A stretch of 64,000 nt of DNA from Brachypodium distachyon (taxonomy: Eukaryota > Streptophyta > Magnoliopsida > Poales > Poaceae). Every line of letters begins with the position of its first letter. Within the stretch, counting starts at the first letter, position 1. Below, piece by piece: positions 44,857 to 57,352 of the stretch. Position numbers and translations under genes: made by a program. Location: positions 19,458,501 to 19,522,500 of the forward strand of contig NC_016132.3 in the NCBI RefSeq assembly GCF_000005505.3. The letters are read 5' to 3'. The notes beneath the pieces were generated by a model that ran no database searches, had not been told where the DNA came from, and saw only the letters and a list, made by a program, of their open reading frames with translations.

Positions 44857-46551
44857 TGTTAGGATCGTTGCATAGGAAACAAAATTTCCTACGAGAAGTG
44901 CGGAAGAAAACTCAAGAATATATATACTAGATGTATGTAACGAGAGGGATCATGAACACCATACCCTCGTAGACCGCTAAGCGTTACGATCACGAGATCG
45001 TTGTTGGTGTAGTGGAACTTTCAATGAGATCAATCTCAGTGCCGAACGGACAGCACCTCCTTGGTATCCACACGTTCAGCTTCACGTTGTCTCCTCCTTC
45101 CTCGATCCAGCAAGCGAGAGGGAGAGGTAGACGAGATCCCGGCAGCACGACGGCGTGGTGACTATGGTGAATATTCTCACGGGCAGGGCTACGCCGTGCG
45201 CGTGAGAAGAGGAGGAGAGGAGGGCTCAGGGGAGAGAGATCCAACTGAAAGCTTGGGGTGTCTCTCTTCCTTGCCCCCCCTTCTATTTATATAGGGGTAG
45301 AGGAGGCGTGGCCGGTCAGGACTATCCCGTGGCCAAGACTCTCATGCGGCCAGGACTCTCCCGCGGCCAGGACTCTCCTCCTGGCCGCATGGGCCCTGTG
45401 GGCTAGCCCCTCGGCCCATTAAGGCCAGGGTGCTCCCTCACAGGCCCATTTAGCCCAGGGATAGGTGGGCCTCAAGGTGGAACCCTCCGGATCCCTCCGG
45501 AACCTTCTAGAAGCTTCCCGGTCAAAACCGGGAAATATTCCAAACTTTCCAGAACCCTGAAAACAACTTTTCATATATAAATCTTTATCTCCGGAACATT
45601 CCGGAGCTCCTCGTTGCGTCTAGGATCCCATCCAAGACTCCGAATCATAATTCGATATCATCATCATTTATCTCATCTAACCCAAGCAACATGAAACGTT
45701 AAGTGTGTGACCCTACGGGTTCGAGAACATGTGGACATGATCAAATATCAATAACCAATAGCGGGACCTGGATGTCCATAATAGTTCCCACATATTCCAC
45801 GAAGATCTCATCGGTTGAACCACTATGTCGAGGATTCAATTAATCCAGTATCCAATTCTCTTTGTCTCGCGATATATTACTTGCCCGAGATTTGATCGTC
45901 GGTATCGCCATACCTAGTTTAATCTCGTTACCGGCAAGTTCTCTTTACTCGTTCCGTAATATAATACCCCCGCAACTAAACACATTAGTCGCATGCTTGC
46001 AAGCTCATTAGGATGTTATATTACCGAGAGGGCCCAGAGATATCTCTCCGTCACAAGGATTGACAAATCCCAGTCTTAATCCATACAACCCAACAAGCAC
46101 CTTCTGGGATACCTGAAAAACACCTTTATGATCACCCAGTTACGAGATGACGGTTGATGCCCACAAAGTATTCTTCCGGTACTAGGGAGTGGCATGATCT
46201 CATGGTCTAAAGAAATAATACTTGACATAATAAAACATAAGCAACTTAAACTTAAGTGACACGATCAAAAGCTATGTTTAGGTTTGGGTCTGTCCATCAC
46301 ATCATTCTCCTAATGATATGATCTCGTTATTAAATGACAACACATGTCTATGGTTAGGAAACCTTAACCATCTTTAATCAATGAGCTAATCTAGTAGAGG
46401 CGTATTAGGGACACGGTATTTGTTTATTTATCCACACATGTATTTGAGTTTCCAATCAATACAATTATAGCATGGGCAATAAACATTTATCAAGAACAAT
46501 GAAATATGATAATAACAAATTTATTATTGCCTCTAGGGCATATTTCCAACA
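44857..46551 (-). mobile_element. Angela/BARE solo LTR, minus orientation
   Basis: A 1695-bp block flanked by perfect GGGAA duplications (44852-44856 and 46552-46556). Read on the minus strand it starts TGTTGGAAATATGCCCTAG and ends in AACA. The length and start are those of Angela-type LTRs. No internal region is present, so this is a solo LTR left by LTR-LTR recombination. Confidence 0.93.
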
Positions 46552-46556
46552 GGGAA

Positions 46557-47748
46557 TTGGGTACTACCCCAATGAGAAGAGCAACAACAACAGGAAGGCC
46601 AAGGCTCTTCCCACACTAATGTTTATTTTGTGAAGTAAGGGGAGGCGGCCAAGGAGAAGCCAAAGAACAAGAAGGGTGGCAAGGCAACCTATGATAATAT
46701 TGCCGGGGATTTCAATCCCTCATATGTTCTTTGTCATAGTAATGATGGGCATATTTATGCTAAATTTGTTGGTTCTCCTTATGAATATGTTCATTGGTCT
46801 ATTTGGGTTTCTAAGACCCTTGTTGCTAACGCTAAAGGACACATTCAAAGATGGGTACCTAAAACCAAAACTTAAACTTGTAGGAGGTTGCTTCCGGTGG
46901 ATCTTCATGTATAGTGGATAGTGGATGCACTAATCATATGACCGGGAGCCAAGAATTGCTTGTGGACGCCAAAATGAGTACATCAAGGTCCAAGCAAGTT
47001 ACTTTTAGAGATTCCTCACAATCAACTGTATTGGGACTAGGCAAGGTTGTCATGTCTCCGGATACATCCATTGAGAATGGCATGCTTGTTGAGTCCCTTT
47101 CATACAATTTACTTTCGGTACTTCAACTTGCACATATGGGTTTTTATTTCTTCTTTGGCACAACTAGTGTGACCATTTTGTGAAGCAATATTCTTAAAGT
47201 AGCCTTTGTTGGATATGTGGAAAATATTCTCTATGTGGTAGATTTCGGTAAGAAACCCACTAGAGAAGAAACATGTCTAATGGCTAAAGTTGATGTGGGT
47301 TGGCTATGGCATTGTCGTCTAGCACATATCAATATGAGATCTTTGCAAAGTCTCCTCAAAGGTGAGCATGTGCTAGGACTAACCAATGTTTCATTTAATA
47401 AAGACCGTGTGTGTAGTGCTTGTATTGAAGGGAAATTACATGAGAAGGCACATCACCACAAGACAATTATCACTTCAACGAGGCTTTTGGAGCTCCTTCA
47501 TATGGATCTCTTCGGTCCTCCTACATATGATAGTCTTGGTGGTAAGAAATATTTTTTGGTTATTGTTGATGACTATTCTAGGTACACTTGGGTATATTTC
47601 TTCAAGCACAAAAGTGAGACCAAACAAACCGTCATCGAGTTTGCCAATGAAGCTCAACGCCAATACAATGCAAAGATTATGGCTATTAGGAGTGATAATG
47701 GCTCCGAGTTCAAGAATTACACCTTGAGTGAGTTTTTGAGTGATGAGG
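46557..47748 (+). pseudogene. SIRE-type pol, part 1 (protease, integrase N-terminal half)
   Basis: The protein resumes after the Angela solo LTR. The aspartic protease active site is IVDSGCTNHMTG (from about 46910). After a stop at 47181 the same frame carries the GAG-pre-integrase zinc region (LWHCRLAHINMRSL and CSACIEGK). The integrase core follows, with the first two catalytic aspartates in HMDLFGP and RSDNGSEF. The core stops at the sequence FLSDEGI, where a 3.3-kb solo LTR has inserted. Frames before 46900 contain additional stops. Confidence 0.85.
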
Positions 47749-47753
47749 GTATC

Positions 47754-50700
47754 TGTAACATCCCAAAATTTCAAACTTTTACATATGCATTGCATCCATT
47801 AGCATCATGCTACAATTGTATATTTGAATTCAAATTTGAATCTCAAAAGGGCTTTGAAAAAAGTTTTATTTCAATTTTAAACCCTAGGGTTTACACCCAT
47901 TTGAACTTTGGATCTTCAAACCAATAAGGTTTATTTATAAAAGGGGTTTATTGCATATATGAGCTATCCCATAATTTTTGGATAATTATTTGGAGTTGAA
48001 AAAGTATTTTATTTAAATAGTTATATAGCCCTAAAGGCATTTATAGGGCAAATGTATTTTTATATATTTTATTTTGAGGGGAAATTACTCCCAAAAGTTG
48101 AATCATGGTAAAACATGATTTTACAAATTTTCTTGAATTTATTTGGACCAATTTGGAGTTCAAAATCAAAAGCTATCAAAAAAATAAGAAACAGGGAAAA
48201 AAAAGAAAAAAAAAGAGAGAACCCAACCGGTCCGACCGCTTGGGCCGAACCGGCGTAGAACCGACCGCGCCCGACCGCACGTGAGCCGGCCCAGCCAGCC
48301 CGGTCCGCCCCGCGCGCGCCCGCTGCCACTGACAGGTGGGGCCCACCTGTCAGGGCCTTCGTTCCGGAAGGAAAGCGCCCGCGCCGCCGCCGCGATTCCC
48401 GGCCGCCGTCCCCGCGCGCTCACCGCCGCAATCTCCTGACCCCGACCTTCCCAAAACGCGCAGCCCACGTCCCTATAAAGCCCTCGCCGCCGCGCTTCTT
48501 TCCCCTCTCTTGCCTCCCCGAATCGCTGCGCCCACGCCGCCCAATCCCTCGCCAGAAAAGCTTTGCGCCACCACCGTTCTCGCGACGCCCTGACCTCGCC
48601 GGTGAGTCATAGCCGCCGCGACTTGGCTCTTCTCTCTACCCTCTCTGTTCCACACCGTTTGACGCGCTCTTTGTGCCGTTTTATGCCCCGTAGCGCCTCC
48701 CCCGTCGTCACCTGAGGCTCGCCAGAGTTCCGCCCACGCCGGCGCGCTCATCTCCGACCTAGGCGTCGCCTCCGACCGCCCCGCGCCGCGCCGACCGCGT
48801 CCCTGACCTCGCCGTGCCGCGCCGCACCTCCCCGTGACCTTCCCGCGCCGTCAGCTTCACCGGAGGAGCCGCCCGCTGCCCGCCCGTGCCCGCGCCGCCG
48901 TCCCCTCCGTCTCCGGTGACCGCCGCCGCCGCGGAGGTAAATCCCTAGCCGCCCGACCGTCCGATCGTGATCCAACGGTCCAGATTAGATCCTAGGTTTT
49001 TATTTTAATCGAACCGGTACGCGCCTATTAGATGCTGACACGTGGCACGGTAAAATAGAAATAAAAATCTAATTTTAATCCCCGGATTATTAAAATGGCA
49101 CTTTTGCAGATAAGCCCCTGTAACTTCAAATGATCATATCTTTTAATCTGTTTGGCAAAATTTAATGATCCACACCTTTTTGGAACCCTTAGGGAATGTA
49201 GAATCTTTTGGAACTGTCCAATTTCAAATTTGAATATTGGAATCACATGCAAATTGCAGAATAGAGTTTTATGCCATTTAATTCATAACTAATTATCTAG
49301 GGGTCCTTTTTAATTGAAACCAATGCCCAATTTTTTTTTAATGTCCTCTGTCCAATGGGACAGAGAAATAAATATTTTGAATTAATTTATTTCGCTGATG
49401 CCAATAAAACCTTATTTTAGGGTTTAAACCCTAACTTTTGCTTTTTGTTTAAAAACCCTAATGCTTTTGTTTTAATTACTTATGCTTAGGATAAGTAGAT
49501 CACCCAAATAAATAAATCAAATCATGACACATGTTTTGCATTGCATCATGGCATACAAATTCTTTTTGTTTGTATGGTGTGTTTATGTATGCATTGTTTG
49601 TATTGTTTAGTTTACTCGGAGAGCGAACTGTGTGATTGCGAAGAGTGTTTGAATACCAACTACTATCAAGGCAAGTTCACTTTGACCATTATCCCATTAT
49701 TTTATTATGCACTAGATTTTATTAGTTGCATTGTTAGGATTATTATTGTATCTATGCTAGCTATGATCTGTCCTAGTAGTATAGGATACCTTTTGTCATG
49801 ACCTTTCCACCAATTGCCATCGTAGTAGTAAAATTCTATGCTATGATAATATACGAGGGTGGTATTATTACAATGTGATACTATTGAATTACATTATGAT
49901 TTTCCTAGTGTATGGCAAAACAAGTAATTTAATGAACCGTCCTGGGTGGGCTGCTTTGAGTATTCGGATGTCGTGACGTTAGGTCCATTTCTATGGGGCC
50001 CGCTGAGTCGTCTCTCCGTGTGATTCGGGAGCGTCCATGGTCGTCTCCCCGTGCGATTCAGGGAGCGCCTACGTCACAATGTGGGATGCCACCCGGGATA
50101 ACCAGAGGCTGGACTAGTTTCCTGTTTAGTAGATTCCAGTACAACCACATGGTATTATGGGCTCTGCCAGGATGGATGTAAGAAATATGAACCCGGATCC
50201 GAGGTGACATCGGTATGTAGCAGTGTAGGTGGGGGCGCGTCCCTCAGGTGGTCTGGAGGATTATGTTCTGAAAATTCCTGTAGTCGATGCTGTTGCTACT
50301 CTACCCTGAGGACAGCAAGAGATTAACACGTCGATTTCTTATGGGTAAAGTGTACCACCTCTCGAGAGTGTCAAACTAAGTACTTAGCCGTGTCCCCGGT
50401 TACGGACAATTATGAGCAACTAGATATTGGGGCTGTAAGGAAGGTCTCACTCATTCCAATTTCCTAATAAAATGAATGGTTTAAACTGGGTAGGAGCATT
50501 AATGTTTCTACTCAATGTGCCTAGGTTAATAGGAGCATGGGTGTTTCTACCCCGTGTCCAATAGAATTTAAAACTATTTGTTTAAAAAGATGGGATTGAA
50601 CTATGATACTTTTATGCAAACACCCAAACCCCACATAACCAAATTATGCATGTACTTGGTAGGTCCCTTTGTAACTCTGGTGAACTTGCCAATACATTCA

Positions 50701-51086
50701 AATGTATTGACCACGTAGTGGCTGCAATTAACAATGCAGGTGGATCCGACGATGAGTGAGGTTCGTCGTTTTGTCATGGGTCATGCGCTTACATTCCAAC
50801 ATGCTCTCACCTTGGAGTAGTGTGGCCCTTATGTTCTACCCTTTTCCGCTACAGTATTTTGAAACATTGTTTTATGATGTTAAAACAATATTTGTTTTAT
50901 GCTGGCCCAAGGGGTCATGCAAGGTTGTAAGTATTATTTAAATTCTGGATGATGCGATGTAATAAAATACTTTTGACCTTTGTTTCTGTATATTTCATCA
51001 TGAAACTGTGTGTGCTAGTGAGTCGATCCACGGACTAGCACGGTAAGCACAGAGATCGAACCCTAGTAAGGGGGAGGATCGCTTCA
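47754..51086 (+). mobile_element. 3.3-kb solo LTR (probably Ty3/gypsy), family not identified
   Basis: A 3333-bp block starts TGTAACATCCC and ends CGCTTCA, flanked by perfect GTATC duplications (47749-47753 and 51087-51091). It splits the integrase of the host element between its second aspartate and its glutamate. No coding domain, primer site or second LTR copy is visible inside, so a solo LTR is the best reading. It has a GC-rich tract (48230-48960) around a TATA box at 48473, as expected of an LTR promoter region, and otherwise AT-rich flanks. ORFs within it are shadows. Confidence 0.82.
48473..48479 (+). promoter_or_regulatory. Putative TATA box of the 3.3-kb LTR
   Basis: CCCTATAAAGCC lies at the start of a pyrimidine-rich, GC-rich leader-like stretch about 720 bases into the LTR. 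Strand and use are inferred from LTR orientation. Confidence 0.5.
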
Positions 51087-51091
51087 GTATC

Positions 51092-53510
51092 AAAAGACAA
51101 TATTTCGCTGCGTATACGCCTCAACAAAATGGTGTAGCGGAGAGGAAGAATAGAACTCTCATGGATGCAGCAAGGACAATTTTGGCGGAGTTCAAGTCTC
51201 CATACAACTTTTGAGCCGAAACTATCAACACCGCATGCCATGCTACTAATCGCCTCTATCGCCGCAAGATATTGAACAAGACACCTTATGAAATTCTCAC
51301 GGGACGCAAGCCTAACCTCAAGTACTTTCGGGTATTCAGTTGTAAGTCTTTTGTGCTTAAGAAAGGTGTTCGTTTATCTAAAATTGAGCCTAAAACTTAT
51401 GAGGGCATATTTGTTGGATATGCATCAAACTCCCACACTTAGAGAGTCTACAACAAATCCACCAGATGTGTTGAAGAATCTTGTAATGTGGAGTTTGATG
51501 AGAATAATGGCTCTCATGTGGGGCAAGTTGATGTTGTGGATGTAGATGATGAAATTCCTTCCCAAGCCATACGAAGAATGGGCATAGGTCAAATTATGCC
51601 CGTTGAGAATCCTCGTATGGAAGAAGGAGAAGGACAATTCTCTACTCAAGTGGAGCACTCATCTCCACAAGATCCACATGCTAGGCAAGAACAAGAACAA
51701 GTCCCTCATATCAATGAACAAGTTGATCAAGGACAAGTTCAAGCAAATGTTGATGTTAGTAATTCTTCACCAAATGATGTCCAAGATCAAGATCTTCAAG
51801 ATGTTCAAGCTTCCATTGCACCTCAAGATTTATCTCAAGAAGCTATGGAACGTCGGGCCATGAAGATTGCCTCACGACTCCAACGTCAAGAACATACCTT
51901 GGACAATGTCCTAGGAAGTGTGAGGAAATGGGTAACTACTCGTAGACAATTAGCTTATTTTTGTGAACATCATGCTTTTGTCTCTTGTGTTGAGCCCCAA
52001 AAGGTACAAGAAGCACTCGAGGATCCGGATTGGCTTAATGCCATGCATGAAGAGTTGAATAACTTCGAGCGCAATAGAGTTTGGTCATTGGTGGAAAGAC
52101 CAAAAGATTGCAAAAATGTCAGTGACACTAAATGGATATTCAAGAACAAGCAAGATGCACTTGAACAAGTGACAAGGAACAAGGCAAGATTGGTGTCTCA
52201 AGGTTTCTCCCAAGTCGAGGGTATTGACTACGGTGAAACTTTCGCTCCCGTTGCTCACCTTGAATCTATTCGTATCTTGCTTGTATATACATCGCATCAT
52301 AGCATTACTTTGCAACAAATGGATGTGAAAAGTGCATTTCTAAATGGTCCACTAAATGAGTTGGTATATGTCAAACAACCACTGTGGTTTGAGAACCCTC
52401 AATTTCCTAACCACGTGTACAAACTTGATAAAGCCATTTATGGTCTCAAACAAGCACCTCGAACTTGGTGTGAGCACCTAAAGGAGCTACTAGTGGATCG
52501 TGGCTTTGAAATTGGGGTAATTGACCCCACTCTTTTTACTAAGATGGTTGGAGGTGATTTCTTTATATGACAACTATATGTTGATGACATGATATTTGGT
52601 TCTACTAATGGTGTATTCAATGATCAATTTGCTAAGCTAATGACTGAAAAGTTTGAGATGTCTATGATGGGTAGATTGGAGTTCTTTCTTGGATTTGAAA
52701 TTAAGCAATTGAGAGGAGGAATCTTTATTAATCAAGCAAAATATACCCAAGACATGCTAAAGAGATTCAAGATGCATGATGCCAAGAGTGCCAAGACCCC
52801 AATGCCTACATTAAGCTCTCTTGATCTCGATCCCAATGGTAAAGACGTGGATCAAAAGGTATCTCGTTTTATGATTGGTTCTTTGCTTTACCATTGTGCA
52901 TCTAGACCGGATATTATGTTAAGTGTGGGTATTTGTGCAAGATATCAATCCACACCAAAAGAAAGTCACTTAGTGGCGGTCAAAAGAATCTTTAGATATT
53001 TGGTTTATACCTCAAACTTTGGCTTATGGTATCCTAAAGGTCAAGTTTCAAGCTCATGGGATGTTCGGATTTGGATTGGGTGGGAGACAAAGTGGATAGG
53101 AAGTCAACTTCCGGGACGAGTCAATTTCTTGGTAGATCTTTGGTGAGTTGGTCTTCTAAGAAGCAAAATTGTGTGTCTCTCTCCATGACGGAAGCCGAGT
53201 ATATAGCCGCCGCAAGTTGTTGTGCACAATTATTATGGATGAGCGAATCACTTGTGAAAGTGTGCCTCTTTTATGTGACAACGAGAGTGCAATCAAGATA
53301 GCCCACAACCCCGTGCAACATAGCAAGACGAAGCATACTGAGATTCGTCATCATTTCATTCGAGAGCACGTGGCCCGTGGTGATATTGATCTCTCTTATG
53401 TTGCCACCGGTATGCAACTAGCGGATATTTTCACGAAGCCACTTCATGAAGCAAGATTTTGGGAGTTAAGGCATGAGCTAAATATCCTAAATTCTAGTGT
53501 TGTGGTTTGA
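51092..53510 (+). pseudogene. SIRE-type pol, part 2 (integrase C-terminal half, RT, RNase H)
   Basis: The integrase resumes with YTPQQNGVAERKN, which carries the catalytic glutamate, then runs through two nonsense codons (near 51212 and 51438). From 51488 an open frame leads into the Copia reverse transcriptase: KARLVSQGFSQVEGIDYGETFAPV, and KAIYGLKQAPRTW. A TGA at 52568 precedes the catalytic YVDDMIFG. After frameshifts near 53050 and 53190-53240 the RNase H motifs follow (SMTEAEYIAA, LLCDNESAIKIA, HTEIRHHFIRE), ending ADIFTKPL and a stop at 53508. Copying would have been primed from tRNA-iMet in particles; this copy is inactive. Confidence 0.87.
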
Positions 53511-53981
53511 TAAAATTGCACCCGTACCCACGGTTAACATTTGTCTAGTTTGGATGTGCGCATGAATGTACGGGGAGCATTGCTCAATTCATGGGCAAAT
53601 GCTACTCTTACTATGCAAACATTAATTTCATACATTGAGATTCAATGTGAGTTTTGAGTCTTGAGCCTAAGAATCTATATTCGCGGTGTCAAGCTCATAC
53701 ATACTCAAATATGGTGGCCTAGACCACCGCCCTCACTTTTGTGAGGTTGGTTCTTTTAATTCATTGCAAATCTTTATATAGTCAAATATGACATATTATG
53801 TATCTATGGAAATGCACTCATATTTGGTATTTTGACTTTGCTTCTTGCAAATTGAGTGTATAATGCCATAATATAATTCCAACTTTGTGTGATCTAACCC
53901 AAGCCATCTTATCTGAAAACAATCTATTCTATATGCTCAAAAGTTCCCACACTTTGAATCCATATTCTGTTTCTAGGTTTG

Positions 53982-54522
53982 CCGGAACTTCCGGCTCTTG
54001 AGCGGAATTTCCGGTCAGCCGGATGTTCCACTTGTCGGACGGAACTTCCGGTGGGGAGTTTTTTCTGTTAAGTGAAGGGGGCCGACTGGGTGGTGTTTTC
54101 TCCCCCACTCCACCCCGACCCCATCCATCTCTCTTGCTCCCTCCTCCTCAAACCCTAGCCCCAAGGACGCCTCAATCTCCTTGGATTCAACCGGAAGATC
54201 CGGTTCCTTTCTTCAGATCTGCAACAAGGACGGGTTCTCTTCGATCTCCACCATGGTGAAATCAAGTAATTCCTCTTTTCTCTCCTTTTAGGGTTTGTTT
54301 GAATCCTTGGATGAATGTGAGAAATTAGGGCAAATTTCTTGGTGGAATTCCTTTGTTGTGTAGAATGCAAGGACTAGGCTAGTTGGATTTGAGATTGTAT
54401 GGCTAGATTGTTGAGGGATTGGAAGTTAGGGTTCGTCCTGTTTCTGCGGGACCCCGGAACTTCCGGTCGCGGCCGGAACTTCTGGTCGTGTGGAACTTCC
54501 GGGTATTAGCCGGAACTTCCGG
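53982..54522. repeat. Cluster of CCGGAACTTCCGG palindromes
   Basis: About eight copies or close variants occur: 53982-53994, 54003-54014, 54019-54029 (weak), 54040-54051, 54454-54466, 54473-54485, about 54490-54502 and 54510-54522. The core GGAA-N-TTCC is a 13-base near-perfect palindrome. The first group is upstream of the third ORF's ATG and the second lies inside its proposed intron. Confidence 0.85.
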
Positions 54523-56110
54523 TCCCTGGACAATCTTTCTGTACAGCCTCGGGTCAAATTAATCGATTCTTTACTTCTACAATCCTGAGCACTTACCTAT
54601 TTTCCCTCGTATCACTTTCTGTTCATAGGGGGTACTAGTTCTCGTCAAGACAGTGGCAAGGATCCGGTCATTCCTCCCTCTCCCAAGAAGCTCTCAACCA
54701 AGAAGAGGGCAGAGATTGTGATGAAAGAATGCGAGCGTGAGCAGCTAGACCTCGCCAAGTCCAAGTCCTCTCGCCGAAAGTCCACTTCCAAAGCTCAGCC
54801 CAGCAAGTTTCCTATTAAGCATTGGCCCGAGCAAGTTTTTGCGGAGGAGAGGTTCATTAATCCTTATTTGAAGGACCTTGATTCAGATCTCAAGGATAAC
54901 AATCATCACTTCCACACCAACTTTCAGATTCGTATCTTTGAAGAGATATATTTGCCTCCCAAGACCAAAGTTGTTTCTCAATGCTCTATCAATGTTGAAG
55001 CTATGCAAACCGACAAGAAGTACTTTGGAGAAGCACTGTCTATTTGTGAGAAGCTCAACTTGTTTCCTATCATAACCTTCAATCAACCTTATGATGAGAC
55101 TCTTGTGGCTCAGTTTTATGCCACGGTGTTCCAAGAAGATCTAGATGACCAGAACATCCACAGAGTTTCATGGATGTCAAGGAGCTACTTTTGCACTGCC
55201 ACATGGGCCGAGTTTGCGAGCCTCCTTGGGTATGAGAATGCTGGACATTGCACCCCTTCAAGCTTTCACCCCCATGACAATGACGCTGCTGGCAAGAAAG
55301 TGTTGAAGCCACTTTACATGGAAAGAAGAGTTACTCTTGGAGGGACCAAATTTCTGAAGCCCACCTATCACATCTTGCAACGCATCTACAGAGAAACCAT
55401 AGCTTGTAAGACGGGTAACTCGGATGAGATACATGGTTTTGGTGTCAATCTCATGTTGGAAACACATAGGAGTAAGAATGGAGATACACCATTGGATGTG
55501 ATGGACTACTTGTGGCATGAACTCTATTTTGCTATTCTCCATAGGAGAGTGCCTCCCTATGCCCCGTACATCATGAAGCTCATTCTTGCCAAGGCACCTC
55601 TCATGCATGATGTAGCGTTTGTGGATCATCCCTCCAAGCAGCTGAAGAAGAAGAGACACCTTCCACCGCCTCGTAACAACTTTCAAGCCCCGGTTGAGAT
55701 TGAGGAGGATGAGGATATTCCTTCAGATTTTGGGTTTGGGACCCTCCTCCAACACTCGTGGTTCTAGCAAGCAAGGTGGTTGGAAGGGCATGCTAAGGAA
55801 GATATTTTGCATGAAACAATCTAATGAGAGGAAGTTGTACAAGGTTGAGCAAGTTAATCATCGCATTCTTCGTCATCAAGAGCGCATTATGAACACCATG
55901 GGCTTGCCTAGCTCTCCTGTGTCTGAAGTTGAGAACTTTGAGAGTTGGAGGAGCACACATGGAGAATGGAACCGCAATGATGGACATTTTCCTTCTCCGG
56001 TGCATGGTGATGAAGAAGATGAGGATGATGATGACGATGAAGTGCCTGCTGCCGACGGTAGTGAAGAAGAGGCTGAGGAAGAAGACGCTGATGATGATTT
56101 CTCCGAGTGA
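54253..56110 (+). pseudogene. Third ORF of the SIRE-type element (env position), spliced model, frameshifted
   Basis: Located after pol, where SIRE-type elements carry an extra ORF. Proposed exon 1 is 54253-54265 (ATG GTG AAA TCA A), with an intron 54266-54628 (GT-AG). Exon 2 then reads in frame from GTSSRQDSG through 55767 and resembles the 'putative plant transposon protein' domain: LVAQFYATVFQEDL, SRSYFCTATWAEFASLLGY. A 1-nt frameshift near 55735-55745 separates a tail (55694-56110) with a basic part (GWKGMLRKIFCMKQ) and a very acidic end (GDEEDEDDDDDEV). I see no signal peptide or membrane segment, so calling it an envelope protein is not supported. Its role is unknown. Confidence 0.72.
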
Positions 56111-56696
56111 TTTGTTTGTTTCTCTCTTGGGACGATTCTTCCTTTTTTGGTGTCTTGATGCCAAAGCGGGAGAGTGTAGTTGTGAGGGAGAGTTTAGGGC
56201 CTCGGGGATTTGCATGGTTTAGTCACAAGCTCGTTCTTATTCATGGAGTTTTTATGTGCTTGTGCTACTTATCTAGTTTGTTGAACTATTTTAAATTCGT
56301 GGTTTGTGTAATACTTGATAACTTTGTGTGATGTAATAGCTAGCTTTAGCTTGTGTGATGGATTATTTGTTCTAGATATGACTTTAATACTTATCTCAAG
56401 TCTTACTAATCTTGTGTGGAGATGTGATGTTTTTGTGCCCTTAGATTTGTGCTCCATCACAAGATCTCATTGCAAAAGGTATATTTTCAATTGGTTTGAC
56501 TTATCTAACCCTTTATGCTTCTTGGAAGCATTGCTCGATATCTTGTTGGATAAGTCATTGTCGGTTTCATTCAAAATTGTTATGCCTTGTGGAGGTATGA
56601 TCTATATCTTCTTTATGAATTAATCCTACATATCCTTGTAGAGCTTTTAGTGAAATACCTTTAATCCTTTGCAAATGAGTTATTGGTTTATAAAAT
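56111..56696. other. Non-coding 3' part of the SIRE-type element
   Basis: T-rich sequence between the third ORF and the MULE-MITE, without ORFs of recognisable family. Confidence 0.5.
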
Positions 56697-57185
56697 GAGT
56701 AAAATGCACCGTAGGTCCTAAAACTATTCAGGGTGTGTCAAGTGAGTCCTAATTCTATCAAAGTGCATATTTGGACCCTAATTCTTTGTAAGTTGTTCAC
56801 GCGTGGTCCTAATCGAGCCCGAGCCACTGCTGACCGGCCAGGTGTCAAGTTGACTTCCACGCTGGCTAATTGTCGGGCTGCTAAAAATTGCAAATAGGCC
56901 CAATCTTTCAATTTTACTCATCTCGATGTCCTTTCCCCGATTCTCCCCACCCCGTTTGAAATTGCAAAATAAAAAGGTCGGGCCTATTGCATTTTCCAGC
57001 AACTCAACACAGTTAGCCAACGTGGCAGTCAACTTGCCACCTAGCCGGTCAGCAGCGGCTCGGGCTCGATTAGGACCTTGTGTGAACAACTTACAAAGAA
57101 TTAGGATCCAAATATGCACTTTGATAGAATTAAGACTTACTTGACACACCCCGTATAGTTGTAGGACCTACGGTGCATTTTACTC
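56697..57185. mobile_element. MULE-type MITE with ~150-bp inverted repeats
   Basis: A 489-bp element flanked by perfect 9-bp duplications TTATAAAAT (56688-56696 and 57186-57194). The ends are GAGTAAAATGCACCG and CGGTGCATTTTACTC. The inverted repeats run ~150 bp inward, including CGAGCCCGAGCCACTGCTGA and its complement. Its terminal GAGTAAAATGCA matches the left end of the large MULE at 11495. It has no coding capacity. Confidence 0.93.
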
Positions 57186-57352
57186 TTATAAAATCTAGGG
57201 GGAGTGTTGATCCTAGTGTATGTGCACTTTGCATGTCAAGCAAATCAAATTAGTGCATACATCTAGGGGGAGCCCGTCTATATTTTATATTCCATGCATC
57301 TAGTCTTAATTGATTATTCTTTATGCAAATCTTTGTGTTGTCATCATTCACC

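Noticed and set aside
48230..48975. GC-rich ORFs as a host exon or CpG-island gene
   Set aside because: They sit inside a block with TG-CA ends and a perfect 5-bp duplication, so they belong to an LTR. No domain is encoded.
54253..56110. Retroviral-type envelope gene
   Set aside because: The position fits, but there is no signal peptide, membrane segment or cysteine pattern, and the domain resembles plant transposon proteins.
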